This document shows, piece by piece, positions 16,769-25,455 of a stretch of DNA of 64,000 nt. The stretch covers positions 150,702 to 214,701 of the forward strand of contig NZ_JASXSZ010000006.1 of assembly GCF_030315975.1 (NCBI RefSeq), read 5' to 3'. The notes beneath the pieces were generated by a model. The model saw only the letters and a list, made by a program, of their open reading frames with translations, had not been told where the DNA came from and made no database searches. A program made the translations under genes and the position numbers. Positions within the stretch are counted from its first letter, which is position 1; every line of letters starts with the position of its first letter. This DNA is from Microbacterium candidum (lineage in GTDB: Bacteria; Actinomycetota; Actinomycetes; Actinomycetales; Microbacteriaceae).

Positions 16769-17437
16769 TCAGCTTTCGTCGTGCGCGTTGAAGCGGTAGC
16801 CGACGTTGCGGACCGTGCCGATGAGCTGCTCGAGGTCGCCGAGCTTCGCGCGCAGACGCCGCACATGGACATCGACGGTGCGCGTGCCGCCGAAGTAGTC
16901 GTAGCCCCACACCTCGGAGAGGAGCTGTTCGCGCGTGAACACGCGCGACGGATGGGTCGCGAGGAAGTGCAGGAGCTGGAACTCCTTGTACGTCAGGTCG
17001 AGCGGGCGGCCGCCCACCTTCGCGGAGTACGACGACTCGTCGATCGTGATGCCGCTCGTCTGCACGCTGGTGTCGACGGACGCGGCGGCGGCGGCCCGCC
17101 CGATGACCAGCCGGATGCGGGCATCCACCTCGGCCGGGCCCGCCGCGACCAGGACGACGTCGTCGACGCCCCATTCGCTCGTGACCGCCGTCAGCCCGCC
17201 CTCCGTGACGATGAGGACGATCGGCGCCTCGTGGCCGGTGGTGTCCAGGATGCGGCACAGCGCCTTCGCCTGCGCGAGATCGGTGCGGCCGTCGACGAAC
17301 ACGACGTCGGCCGCCGGGGCGTTCGCGAGCTGCGCGGCCTGGGCGGGGATCTGCCGGACGCGGTGGCTCAGCAGTTCCAGCGCCGGCAGCGCGAGGCTTC
17401 CTCCCGGCGCGGAGCTGAGGACCAAGAGCTGTGCCAA
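16769..17437 (-). CDS. glnR: Global nitrogen regulator GlnR (orphan OmpR-type)
   Basis: 222 residues. Strong resemblance to Streptomyces GlnR: DGRTDLAQAKALC, VTEGGLTAVTSEWGVDDV and the winged-helix segment VWGYDYFGGTRTVDVHVRRLRAKLG. The receiver-like domain (about 1-120) is atypical and there is no adjacent kinase, as expected for this orphan regulator, which controls ammonium assimilation genes such as glnA and amtB. The start codon is TTG at 17437, supported by GGAGG four bases upstream. 23 bp separate it from the LuxR-family gene downstream. Confidence 0.93.
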   Translation of the reverse strand: MAQLLVLSSAPGGSLALPALELLSHRVRQIPAQAAQLANAPAADVVFVDGRTDLAQAKALCRILDTTGHEAPIVLIVTEGGLTAVTSEWGVDDVVLVAAGPAEVDARIRLVIGRAAAAASVDTSVQTSGITIDESSYSAKVGGRPLDLTYKEFQLLHFLATHPSRVFTREQLLSEVWGYDYFGGTRTVDVHVRRLRAKLGDLEQLIGTVRNVGYRFNAHDES

Positions 17438-17542
17438 AGGACCTCCGGGCGGGGCGGGGAACGTGTCCTCATCTTAGAGGTCCGCGTCGTGCCGGACCCG
17501 GGCGGGATGCGCGCCGCGCGCCGCGTGGGCGACAATGGAGGC

Positions 17543-17833
17543 ATGTCGACACCGCAGCCCGCTCCCCGCAGCGCCCTCGGCGGGGTCATCGCGGTGTGGA
17601 TCGTCGCCGCCGTCGTGGGCGTCGTCGCGGGCGTCCTGGCGCCCCTCGGCACCCGTGCCACGTGGCTCGCGATCGTGCTCGGCGGCTGTGTCATCCTGTC
17701 GTTCGCCATCCAGCTCGCGGCCGGCCGCCCCGACGGATTCATCCGCCGTGTCGGGATGAGCGTGCTCGGCGCCCTCCTCGTGCTCGGCGTCATCGGCGTC
17801 GGCTTCGGTCTGGCCGCGATCGTGGCGGTCTAA
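17543..17833 (+). CDS. Small membrane protein, three predicted helices
   Basis: 96 residues, unrecognised. Three hydrophobic stretches (about 14-33, 43-60, 72-94) with short Arg-containing loops suggest an integral membrane protein of actinobacterial hypothetical type. GACAAT followed by GGAGGC and ATG gives both a -10-like element and a possible ribosome site. It heads a rightward run with the 37-residue gene and the nitrobindin-like gene, divergent from glnR. Confidence 0.7.
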   Translation: MSTPQPAPRSALGGVIAVWIVAAVVGVVAGVLAPLGTRATWLAIVLGGCVILSFAIQLAAGRPDGFIRRVGMSVLGALLVLGVIGVGFGLAAIVAV

Positions 17834-17842
17834 GGTAGAGGC

Positions 17843-17956
17843 ATGGACCTCGTCGCACTGGAACTCTTCTTCGTCGGGCTTCTGGCGCTGGCCTCGCTCG
17901 CCATCCTCTTCACCGCGGGCGTCGTCATCAAGAACCTGTACCGCGGCCAGCGCTGA
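17843..17956 (+). CDS. 37-residue single-helix membrane peptide
   Basis: Short gene: M-D-L-V-A-L-E-L-F-F followed by a hydrophobic span (to about residue 27) and a basic tail KNLYRGQR. The stop is TGA at 17954. The ATG lies exactly 6 bp after TAAGGT (17831-17836), which overlaps the TAA stop of the preceding gene; this is the leaderless pattern seen repeatedly in the window. Start context, strong membrane helix and positive-inside tail support a real gene, but function is unknown. Confidence 0.6.
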   Translation: MDLVALELFFVGLLALASLAILFTAGVVIKNLYRGQR

Positions 17957-17969
17957 TCCGGAGGCCGTC

Positions 17970-18578
17970 GTGCTCGACCTGCCGACCGATCTGCCCGCCG
18001 ACCTCGCGCCGCTCTCGTGGCTCATCGGGGTGTGGGAGGGCACCGGCGTCATCGATTACGAGACCGACGCCCAGCATTTCAAGGGTGAGTTCGCGCACCG
18101 CGTGAGCTTCAGCCACGACGGTGGCGACTTCTTGAACTACTCCGCGAACGCGTGGCTGCTCGATGACGAGAACCCCGACACGCGCACGCCGCTCGTCGCC
18201 GAGATCGGCTTCTGGCGCCTCGTGCGCCCGATGCACGAGGGCGACGCGGGCCCCGGGCTACTGCCGGCGCCGGGCTCGTCCCCGGCCCGCACCGCGGATG
18301 ACGTCGAGCTGCTGCGCAACGCGCAGGGCGGCTTCGACATCGAGGCGGCGATCGTCCACTCCGACGGGGTGAGCGAGCTCTACCTCGGCCAGATCGCCGG
18401 CCCGCGCATCGACATCGCGACGGATGCCGTCGTGCGCCCGCAGCACGCCCGCACGTATGCGGCGGCGACGCGCATGTACGGCCTCGTCGACGGCCACCTC
18501 CTGTGGGCGTGGGATGTCGCGGCCCTCGGCCACGAGCTCGCGGCGCACGCGTCCGCCCGTCTCGCTCGGGCGGAATGA
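17970..18578 (+). CDS. Nitrobindin-like heme-binding FABP-family protein
   Basis: 202-residue beta-barrel protein of the actinobacterial nitrobindin/DUF1794 family, whose members bind ferric heme and isomerise peroxynitrite. The N-terminal signature LIGVWEGTG and the C-terminal strand region YGLVDGHLLWAWDVAA are present; the heme-ligating His is expected in the C-terminal part. GTG start with GGAGG upstream, 13 bp after the 37-residue gene. It overlaps the following ygfZ-like gene by 4 bp (ATGA), an arrangement that pairs a redox-sensitive heme protein with an Fe-S maintenance protein. Confidence 0.85.
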   Translation: MLDLPTDLPADLAPLSWLIGVWEGTGVIDYETDAQHFKGEFAHRVSFSHDGGDFLNYSANAWLLDDENPDTRTPLVAEIGFWRLVRPMHEGDAGPGLLPAPGSSPARTADDVELLRNAQGGFDIEAAIVHSDGVSELYLGQIAGPRIDIATDAVVRPQHARTYAAATRMYGLVDGHLLWAWDVAALGHELAAHASARLARAE

Positions 18579-19621
18579 TGTTCGCGTCTCTGCCGGGAGC
18601 GGTCGTGGAGGACGGCGTCCTGCTGCACGTCGGCAATCCGCTCACGGAGCAGCGCGCTCTCGAGGCGGGCTCCGCGGTCGCGCCGCTCGGCGACCGTCGC
18701 GTCCTCGGCGTCCCGGGCGAGGACCGGCTGACGTGGCTCGACTCGCTGTCGTCGCAGGCGCTCGCGCGCCTACAGCCGGGGGAGAGCAGCGAGCTGTTGA
18801 TCCTCGACCCGCAGGGGCACGTCGAGCACGCCGCGTCCGTCGTCGACGACGGGGAGACGACGTGGCTCATCGCCGACCGCGCGGACGCGGAGAGCCTGCT
18901 GTCGTGGCTCCTGAAGATGCGCTTCCGCCTCCGTGTGGCACCCGCTGCCCGCGATGACCTCGTCGTCATCGGCGGCACCTCCGCTGCGGTCGCCGCGCTC
19001 GGCGCCGACGTCGTGTGGCGCGATCCGTGGCCGGGCGTCTCGGTCGGCGGCTGGGGGTACGCGGATGCCGCGGACCACCCGGGACGCGACTGGGCGGAGG
19101 CGATCGTGTCCGCAGACCACCTCGAGGAGATCGTGGATGCCGCGTCCCCCGGGGCGATCGCGGGGACCGTCGCGGCCGACGCCCTCCGCATCGCCGCGTG
19201 GCGGCCTCGCATCGCGGACGTCGACGAGCGCACGCTCCCGCACGAGCTGGACTGGATGCGCACGGCGGTGCACCTCGACAAGGGCTGCTATCGGGGCCAG
19301 GAGACCGTCGCCAAGGTGCACAACCTCGGGCATCCGCCGCGGCGCATCATCGCGCTGACGCTCGACGGCGTCGTGCCCGCGCCCGGCGACGAGGTGCGTG
19401 CCGGCGAGGTCGTCGTCGGCGCGGTGACGTCCGCAGCCATGCACCACGAGGACGGCCCCATCGCGCTCGCGGTGGTCCGCCGCAACGCGCCGGTCGACGC
19501 CGACCTCGTCGTCGACACCGCGGACGGCCCCATCGCCGCCGCACAGCACGTCATCGTGCCGCCGGAAGCGGGGGCGACCGCATCCGTCCCCCGCATCCCG
19601 AAGCTCGGCCGCCGGGCCTGA
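18575..19621 (+). CDS. ygfZ: YgfZ/GcvT-family folate-binding Fe-S maintenance protein
   Basis: 348 residues. Tetrahydrofolate-binding protein related to GcvT, needed for repair or assembly of some Fe-S enzymes. The diagnostic motif is KGCYRGQE followed by TVAKVHNLG, containing the conserved cysteine of YgfZ. The N-terminal GcvT-like fold and C-terminal barrel (about 270-340) fit. The ATG at 18575 overlaps the nitrobindin-like stop (ATGA); a second ATG directly follows. Seven bp separate it from the FUSC-type gene. Confidence 0.92.
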   Translation: MMFASLPGAVVEDGVLLHVGNPLTEQRALEAGSAVAPLGDRRVLGVPGEDRLTWLDSLSSQALARLQPGESSELLILDPQGHVEHAASVVDDGETTWLIADRADAESLLSWLLKMRFRLRVAPAARDDLVVIGGTSAAVAALGADVVWRDPWPGVSVGGWGYADAADHPGRDWAEAIVSADHLEEIVDAASPGAIAGTVAADALRIAAWRPRIADVDERTLPHELDWMRTAVHLDKGCYRGQETVAKVHNLGHPPRRIIALTLDGVVPAPGDEVRAGEVVVGAVTSAAMHHEDGPIALAVVRRNAPVDADLVVDTADGPIAAAQHVIVPPEAGATASVPRIPKLGRRA

Positions 19622-19628
19622 CGCGGCC

Positions 19629-20747
19629 ATGAGCGGGAGCGGCGGTCCGCCGACGGCGGCGTACACCGCGGCGATCCCGACGGGCTGGCGCGCCCGGTTC
19701 GATGTGCGCCCGAACCTCGCGCGCGTGCGGGACTCGTGGATCGCGATCGTGCAGATCACCGTGGCGGCGACCGCCGCGTGGGCGTTCGCGCGCTACGTCA
19801 TCGGCCACCCGGCGCCGCTCCTGGCGGCGACCGTGACGATCTCGAGCCTCGGGCTCGTGCGCGACGCCCGCCCGAAGCGCGTCCTGCAGACCGTCATCGG
19901 GATGCTCCTCGGCGTCCTGGTCGCCGACGCCCTCGTGCTCGTCGCCGGCTCCGGATGGTGGCAGCTCGCTCTCGCGCTCGCGGCCACGCTCGCCGTCGCA
20001 CGCTTCATGTCGTCGTATCCGCCGTTCGCGATCATGGCCGGCATCCAGGCGGTCATCGTCATGTCGATGCCGGCGACGCAGCCGTTCTCGCGTCTCGTCG
20101 ACGGCATCGTGGGCGGGGTGGCAGCGCTGCTCGTGACCGCCCTCATTCCGCGCAATCCCCGGCGCGAGGAGGTCCGCGACGGGCATGCCGTCTTCGACGC
20201 CGCGGGCGGGGCTGCGGCGACGCTCGTCCAGGCTCTCCGGCGGGGCGACGCCGTCCGCGCCGCGCGGGCGCTCGAGAAAGCACGCGCGATCGCGCCGCGC
20301 GTCGACGACTGGAGGATGTCGCTCGACTCCGGCCTCGCCGTCGCGGGGTTCTCGCCGTGGCTGCGCCCGCACCGCTCCGAACTGCACCGCCATCGGGTGA
20401 TGCAGCAGGCGATGGATCTCGCGACCCGCAATCTGCGCGTCGTCGCCCGGCGCGCGGCGTACGCGTGCGAGGACGGGATGCCGCGGCCCGTCATCGCGGA
20501 TCTCCTCGCCGAGCTCATGCGCGCGGGCGCCCTCGTCGGCGACAGCCTCGACGACCTCACGCTGCAGATCCCCGCCCGCGAGGCGGTGCGGGCCGTGGCA
20601 TCCCGCCTCGACCCGGGGGCGATCCTCCCCGACGGTTCGCCGGGCGACCGGGACCTCATCTCCTCGCTGCGCCCCATGGCGGTGGATCTCCTGACCGCGA
20701 CGGGCCTCCCCGCGGCCGAGGCGCGCGACATCCTCCCGCCCCTCTGA
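19629..20747 (+). CDS. FUSC-family membrane protein (aromatic acid exporter-like)
   Basis: 372 residues. The N-terminal half carries about five to six transmembrane helices (about 38-165) typical of FUSC/ArAE proteins (AAWAFARYVIGHPAPLLAAT, RVLQTVIGMLLGVLVAD). The C-terminal half is a soluble helical domain. Family members are putative efflux components for aromatic acids; no substrate can be assigned here. It ends the rightward run that starts at 17543. Confidence 0.82.
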   Translation: MSGSGGPPTAAYTAAIPTGWRARFDVRPNLARVRDSWIAIVQITVAATAAWAFARYVIGHPAPLLAATVTISSLGLVRDARPKRVLQTVIGMLLGVLVADALVLVAGSGWWQLALALAATLAVARFMSSYPPFAIMAGIQAVIVMSMPATQPFSRLVDGIVGGVAALLVTALIPRNPRREEVRDGHAVFDAAGGAAATLVQALRRGDAVRAARALEKARAIAPRVDDWRMSLDSGLAVAGFSPWLRPHRSELHRHRVMQQAMDLATRNLRVVARRAAYACEDGMPRPVIADLLAELMRAGALVGDSLDDLTLQIPAREAVRAVASRLDPGAILPDGSPGDRDLISSLRPMAVDLLTATGLPAAEARDILPPL

Positions 20748-20868
20748 CGGGCCAGGGCGCCGCTCGACCCGACGGTGGCTGCGAAACGCGCCATTCCGTC
20801 CAGCGCACGCGGCGTCGCCGGGTGTCCGGGACACCACGGTGAGTCTCGGCGTCAGCGGAAGCGGGGAA

Positions 20869-21684
20869 TCACACCGGGGCGACGGCCTCCCACGGGACGG
20901 TGACCTCGCCCAGCCGCCAGCGCGAGCGGCCGCGCAGGGGCCAGCCGTCGGCGACGAGGGCGTCGAGCGCCGTGCGCCAGCGGTGCACCGGACCGAAGGG
21001 GGCGACGCCCGCCGCGCGCTCCCACTCGCGATCGAGCGCCGCGAGGAACGCATGGATGCGCTCGCCGGAGACGTTGTGGTGGATGAGCGCCTTGGGCAGC
21101 CGCTCGGCCGCGATCGACGGCTGTTCGAGCTCAGCGAGGCGCAGCGACAGCGAGAGCGTGCGGGGGGAGGCATCCGCCCCGACCTCGATCCATGTCGACA
21201 CGCGCCCGATCTCGTCGCACGTGCCCTCGACGAGGATGCCGCCCGGCGCGAGCCGCTCGGCCATGCGCGCCCATGCCGCGGGGACGTCCTGTTCGTCGTA
21301 CTGGCGCAGAACATTGAACGCCCGGATGACGGCGGGCCGGCGGGAAGCGGGCACCTCGAAGCCGCCGAGCCCGAACGACACCCTGGCGTCCGGTGCGAAA
21401 GGCGTGAGTCCCGCCCGCACGACGTCCAGCTGCGCGCGGGCGCCCGCGACGCGGGCCGGCTCGATCTCGAGCCCCAGGACCTCGACGTCGGGACGCGCGA
21501 CGCGAAGTCGCGCCTCCAGTTCGAGGGCGGTCACGGCGCTGGCGCCGAACCCCAGGTCGACGACGAGGGGATGCGGGTCCGCCCGCCGCAGCGCGGGATG
21601 CACCGCGATCCACCGATCGACGCGACGGAGGCGATTGGTGCCGGTGGTGCCGCGCGTCACGCGTCCGACCGGTCCCCGTGCCAT
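20869..21684 (-). CDS. SAM-dependent methyltransferase-like protein
   Basis: 271 residues with a class I Rossmann-fold methyltransferase core. The SAM-binding glycine motif is VVDLGFGASA (about 41-50), an acidic residue ends strand 2 (VLGLEIEPAR) and RAFNVLRQYDEQD resembles motif IV. The C-terminal 90 residues have no clear family. Substrate unknown. It converges on the FUSC gene; the 121-bp gap between them contains only a small GGTGTCC-G-GGACACC hairpin (20821-20835). Confidence 0.75.
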   Translation of the reverse strand: MARGPVGRVTRGTTGTNRLRRVDRWIAVHPALRRADPHPLVVDLGFGASAVTALELEARLRVARPDVEVLGLEIEPARVAGARAQLDVVRAGLTPFAPDARVSFGLGGFEVPASRRPAVIRAFNVLRQYDEQDVPAAWARMAERLAPGGILVEGTCDEIGRVSTWIEVGADASPRTLSLSLRLAELEQPSIAAERLPKALIHHNVSGERIHAFLAALDREWERAAGVAPFGPVHRWRTALDALVADGWPLRGRSRWRLGEVTVPWEAVAPV

Positions 21685-21751
21685 GCGCCCATCATGTCAG
21701 GCCGTGACGGCCCGGCAGGGGCGCCGCATCCGCCCTCGCTACCATGGAGGC

Positions 21752-22495
21752 ATGCCCCACACCCTCATCCTGCTCCGCCACGGGCAGAGCGAATGGAACC
21801 AGCTGAACCTCTTCACCGGCTGGGTCGACGTCCGGCTCACCGAGCAGGGCAAGGCGGAGGCCGCGCGCGGCGGACAGCTGCTCGCCGAGTCGGGGCTCCA
21901 CCCCGACGTCCTGCACACGTCCGTGCTCAGCCGTGCGATTCAGACCGCGGACATCGCGCTCGATGAAGCCGACCGCCTGTGGATCCCGGTGAAGCGGTCG
22001 TGGCGCCTCAACGAGCGCCACTACGGCGCGCTGCAGGGCAAGGACAAGGCGCAGACCCTCGCGGAGTTCGGTCCCGAGCAGTTCAAGCTGTGGCGCCGTT
22101 CGTTCGATGTGCCGCCGCCGCCGCTCGCCGACGACAGCGAGTTCAGCCAGGTCGGCGACCCGCGCTACGCCGGCATCGACGGCGACATCCCGCGCACCGA
22201 GTCGCTCAAGCTCGTCATCGACCGCCTCCTGCCGTACTGGGAGAACGAGATCGTCCCCGACCTGAAGGCCGGCAAGACCGTGCTCGTGACCGCCCACGGC
22301 AACTCGCTGCGCGGCCTTGTGAAGCACCTGGAGGGCATCAGCGACGACGACATCGCCGAGCTCAACATCCCGACCGGCATCCCGCTCGTCTACCGCCTGT
22401 CCGACGACCTCACGCCGCTCGGCCCGGGCGAGTACCTCGATCCGGAAGCCGCCGCAGCCGGCGCCGCCGCGGTCGCCGCGCAGGGCGCGAAGTAG
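21752..22495 (+). CDS. gpmA: 2,3-bisphosphoglycerate-dependent phosphoglycerate mutase
   Basis: 247 residues, normal length. Interconverts 2- and 3-phosphoglycerate in glycolysis. Catalytic His in LLRHGQSEWN, the second His in TAHGNSLRG and the active-site segment NERHYGALQG are intact. The ATG lies 6 bp after TACCAT (21740-21745), with GGAGG squeezed between, so transcription may be leaderless. Followed by a strong hairpin terminator, and in the gpm-senX3-regX3 neighbourhood conserved with Mycobacterium. Confidence 0.97.
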   Translation: MPHTLILLRHGQSEWNQLNLFTGWVDVRLTEQGKAEAARGGQLLAESGLHPDVLHTSVLSRAIQTADIALDEADRLWIPVKRSWRLNERHYGALQGKDKAQTLAEFGPEQFKLWRRSFDVPPPPLADDSEFSQVGDPRYAGIDGDIPRTESLKLVIDRLLPYWENEIVPDLKAGKTVLVTAHGNSLRGLVKHLEGISDDDIAELNIPTGIPLVYRLSDDLTPLGPGEYLDPEAAAAGAAAVAAQGAK

Positions 22496-22528
22496 GTCGC
22501 CCGCGCAGGTCGCGAAGCAGACAGCAGA

Positions 22529-22560
22529 AAGGCGCCGCATCCGATCGGATGCGGCGCCTT
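22529..22560. terminator. Bidirectional terminator between gpmA and phoU
   Basis: A perfect 32-bp palindrome, AAGGCGCCGCATCCGA and its exact reverse complement, serving two convergent genes. The centre would form a short 4-nt loop in RNA; no extended U-tract. Confidence 0.88.
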
Positions 22561-22575
22561 CGTCGTCTGCGGGCG

Positions 22576-23271
22576 TCAGGACTCGGTGTCCGCCGCCTGC
22601 TCGGCGATGATCGTGATGGAGTCGGTGTCGACGTTCCAGTCGCCCGTGGCGAGGTAGACGACCTTCTTCGCCACGTTGACCGCGTGGTCGGCGAAGCGCT
22701 CGTGATAGCGGCTGGCGAGGGTCGCGTCGACGGTCGCACCGGCCTCGCCGCTCCAGCTGTCGCCGAGGACCTTCTCGAACACGGAGATGTGCAGCTCGTC
22801 GATCTGGTCGTCGGCGTCGCGGATCGCCTCGATGAGCTCGAGGTTCTGCGTTCGCAGGAGCTCGGTGAGCGTGCGGGCCACCTCGACGTCGAGCTCGCCC
22901 ATCCGCTTGAAGGTGCCCTTGAGGCCCTTCGGGATGGCGCGCTCGGGGAAGCGCATGCGGGTGAGCTGGGCGATGTGCTCGGCGATGTCGCCCATGCGCT
23001 CGAGCGATGCGCTGACGCGGAGCGCCGTCACGACGATGCGCAGGTCGCGGGCGACCGGCTGCTGGCGGGCGAGGATCTCGATCGCGAGCTCGTCGAGGGC
23101 GACGGCCTTCTCGTCGATGATGCTGTCCTCGCTGATGACCTCCTCGGCGAGCGCCACGTTGCTCGCGCTGAACGCCTGCGTCGCCTTGTCCATCGCGACC
23201 GTCACCAGGTCGGAGATCTCGACGAGCCGCTCCTGGACGTCCTCGAGAGACTGGTGGAAGAATTCGCGCAT
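22576..23271 (-). CDS. phoU: Phosphate-signalling protein PhoU
   Basis: 231-residue two-repeat helical-bundle protein that connects the Pst transporter to the SenX3/PhoR-type kinase and represses the response when phosphate is plentiful. Both PhoU repeats are visible, with metal-binding acidic motifs (MGDIAEHI about 86-93 and FADHAVNVAKKVVYL near 195-209). Starts MREFFHQSLEDVQ. It is divergent from senX3-regX3, with a three-unit PHO-box-like array in the shared intergenic region. Confidence 0.96.
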   Translation of the reverse strand: MREFFHQSLEDVQERLVEISDLVTVAMDKATQAFSASNVALAEEVISEDSIIDEKAVALDELAIEILARQQPVARDLRIVVTALRVSASLERMGDIAEHIAQLTRMRFPERAIPKGLKGTFKRMGELDVEVARTLTELLRTQNLELIEAIRDADDQIDELHISVFEKVLGDSWSGEAGATVDATLASRYHERFADHAVNVAKKVVYLATGDWNVDTDSITIIAEQAADTES

Positions 23272-23334
23272 TGCTGCACCCTTCTGAATCGGCGCGCGGG
23301 GGCTTCACGCGCGTGGGCGATCATCGCCGCCCAA

Positions 23335-23363
23335 GGTTAACGGATGGTGCCGACTCGGTGAAT
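23335..23363 (-). promoter_or_regulatory. PHO-box-like triple 11-bp repeat between phoU and senX3
   Basis: Plus-strand units GGTTAAC (23335), GGTGCCG (23346) and GGTGAAT (23357) are spaced exactly 11 bp. On the minus strand they read ATTCACC, CGGCACC and GTTAACC, variants of GTTCACC. Position and period match actinobacterial PHO boxes and suggest autoregulation. Confidence 0.6.
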
Positions 23364-23435
23364 ACTCGTCGGCGAGCCCAGACGGCACAAGGGCCCGAGG
23401 CGGATGCGGGGTGCGCAGACCTTTACGCTGGTGCC

Positions 23436-24704
23436 ATGGATTCGGTGCAGCTCGCGCTGCTCGCCCTTCTCGTCGGGGTGATCGTCGGGGGCTCAGCGGT
23501 CGCCGTCGTGATGGCATCGATGCGCGCCCACGATCGTGCGCGCGCCGAATCGTCGCAGCTGGTGCCGCCCGGCACGGATGAGGTGCTCGCCGGAATGGAC
23601 GACGCGGCCGCCGTCGTGGACGCATCGGGGACCGTGCGCGCGTCGTCGCCGTCGGCGGACGAGTTCGGGATGCGCGTCGGGTCGCTCCTGCCCGCGGACG
23701 AGCTGCGCGCTCTCGCCCGGGAGGCGCGCGACACGCACCTGCCGGTCACCGGCACCCTGCGCCTGCGCCGGGGCGCCGCCATCGGCGGCACGCGGCTCGT
23801 GGCCGTCCGCATCGTCGAGGTGTCGCCGCGGCTGGTCCTGGCGGTCCTGCGGGACATCACGGAGCGCGAGCGTGTGGAGGAGATGCGCCGCGACTTCGTC
23901 GCCAACACGAGCCATGAGCTGAAGACGCCGGTGGGGGCGGTGAGCCTGCTCGCCGAGGCGATCGAATCGGCCGCCGATGACCCGGACCAGGTGCGGATCT
24001 TCACGGCGCGGCTCTCCGCGGAGGCGACGCGCCTCGGCCAGCTGACCTCGCGGATCATGAACCTGTCGCGGCTGCAGGCCGCCGACGACTTCGGCGACGC
24101 GCGCGATGTCGCGGTCGACGAGGTCGTCGCCTCCGCACTCGAAGCCCATGCCGTGCAGGCGCAGTCCGCGGGGGTGGACGTGCACCGCGGCGGCGAGCGC
24201 GGACTCTACGTCCGCGGCGACGGCCAGGTGCTGGGGGAGGCGGTCGGCAACCTCATCGCCAACGCGATCGCGTATTCGCCCCAGGGATCGACGGTGGGAA
24301 TCGGCGTGCGGGCGGTGGACGGGATCGTGGAGATCGCGGTCACCGACCGCGGCATCGGCATCGCGGAGGCGGACCAGCAGCGCGTCTTCGAACGGTTCTA
24401 CCGCGCCGACCAGGCCCGCTCCCGCCGCACCGGCGGTTCGGGGCTCGGGCTGTCGATCGTCAAGCACGCCGCGCAGCGGCACGGCGGGGAGGTCGTGCTG
24501 TGGTCGCGACCCGGGCGCGGGTCGACCTTCACCATCCGGCTTCCGCGCATCGACGCGCCCGACGCCGAGCAGCCGCCCCGCAAGCGTCCCAATAAGGCCA
24601 AGGCCGGGGGCGAAGCGGCGAAGAAGCCGGAGCGGGATGCGTCCCCGTCCGCGAAGAAGTCCCGCCCGACGGCGGACACCACCCCTGAGGGAGAGACCGT
24701 ATGA
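23436..24704 (+). CDS. senX3: Sensor histidine kinase SenX3
   Basis: 422 residues. Membrane kinase of the phosphate-responsive two-component system. An N-terminal helix (about 5-27) is followed by a PAS-like domain (about 45-150), the dimerisation H-box NTSHELKTPVGA, then N, G1 (DRGIGIAEADQQRVFERFYR) and G2 (GGSGLGLSIVKH) motifs. The last about 50 residues are a Lys/Pro-rich tail. The ATG is 6 bp after TACGCT (23424-23429), the leaderless pattern. Its stop overlaps the regX3 start (ATGA). Confidence 0.95.
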   Translation: MDSVQLALLALLVGVIVGGSAVAVVMASMRAHDRARAESSQLVPPGTDEVLAGMDDAAAVVDASGTVRASSPSADEFGMRVGSLLPADELRALAREARDTHLPVTGTLRLRRGAAIGGTRLVAVRIVEVSPRLVLAVLRDITERERVEEMRRDFVANTSHELKTPVGAVSLLAEAIESAADDPDQVRIFTARLSAEATRLGQLTSRIMNLSRLQAADDFGDARDVAVDEVVASALEAHAVQAQSAGVDVHRGGERGLYVRGDGQVLGEAVGNLIANAIAYSPQGSTVGIGVRAVDGIVEIAVTDRGIGIAEADQQRVFERFYRADQARSRRTGGSGLGLSIVKHAAQRHGGEVVLWSRPGRGSTFTIRLPRIDAPDAEQPPRKRPNKAKAGGEAAKKPERDASPSAKKSRPTADTTPEGETV

Positions 24705-25387
24705 CGACCCGCGTCCTGCTCGTCGAGGACGAGCCCGACCTCGCCGACCCGCTCGCGTACCTCCTCCGCCGGGAGGGGTTCGACGTCGAGATCGCCGAGG
24801 ACGGGCCGACCGCGCTCGACGCGTACCGCGAGCGGGGTGCCGATATCGTGCTGCTCGACCTCATGCTCCCCGGGATGCCGGGCACCGAGGTGTGCCGCCA
24901 GATCCGGTCGACGTCGGCGGTGCCGATCATCATGCTGACCGCGAAGGACTCCGAAGTGGACATCGTCGTCGGGCTGGAGCTCGGCGCCGACGACTACGTC
25001 ACGAAGCCCTACTCGGCCCGCGAACTCCTCGCCCGCATGCGCGCGGTCCTGCGGCGCAGCGCGGCTCTGGAGGCCGACCTCGACGAGCGCGTGCTGGCCG
25101 GCGGCCGGGTGACGCTGGACATCGACCGCCACACGGTCGCCGTCGACGGCTCCGAGATCGCCATGCCGCTCAAGGAATTCGAGCTCCTCGAGGTGCTGAT
25201 GCGCAACGCCGGACGTGTCCTCACGCGCGGCCAGCTCATCGATCGCGTCTGGGGGACCGACTACTTCGGCGACACGAAGACGCTGGACGTGCACATCAAG
25301 CGCATCCGGTCGCGCATCGAGGAGAACCCGGGGGAGCCGGTCATGCTCGTGACGGTCCGCGGGCTGGGGTATCGCTTCGAGGGATGA
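24701..25387 (+). CDS. regX3: Response regulator RegX3
   Basis: 228-residue OmpR/PhoB-type regulator. The receiver domain (about 1-120) has the acidic pair EDE near residue 10 and the phosphorylated Asp in VLLDLMLPG. The winged-helix domain (about 130-228) shows RVWGTDYFGDTKTLDVHIKRIR. It should bind GTTCACC-type direct repeats, which are present upstream of pstS and phoU. Coupled to senX3 by ATGA and followed by a terminator hairpin. Confidence 0.95.
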   Translation: MTTRVLLVEDEPDLADPLAYLLRREGFDVEIAEDGPTALDAYRERGADIVLLDLMLPGMPGTEVCRQIRSTSAVPIIMLTAKDSEVDIVVGLELGADDYVTKPYSARELLARMRAVLRRSAALEADLDERVLAGGRVTLDIDRHTVAVDGSEIAMPLKEFELLEVLMRNAGRVLTRGQLIDRVWGTDYFGDTKTLDVHIKRIRSRIEENPGEPVMLVTVRGLGYRFEG

Positions 25388-25396
25388 CGCTTCCCG

Positions 25397-25440
25397 CATA
25401 CGAGTGAGGCCCGCGCATCAGCGCGGGCCTCGCTCGTATG
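25397..25440. terminator. Terminator between regX3 and the LpqE-like gene
   Basis: 20-bp arms with a single mismatch (CATACGAGTGAGGCCCGCGC at 25397-25416, near-exact complement at 25421-25440) and an ATCA loop, between convergent genes. Confidence 0.88.
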
Positions 25441-25455
25441 ACGAGGAGCTGTCGA

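Noticed and set aside
20821..20835. GGTGTCC-G-GGACACC as a terminator between the FUSC and methyltransferase genes
   Set aside because: Only 7-bp arms with a 1-nt centre; too weak to call a terminator with confidence.
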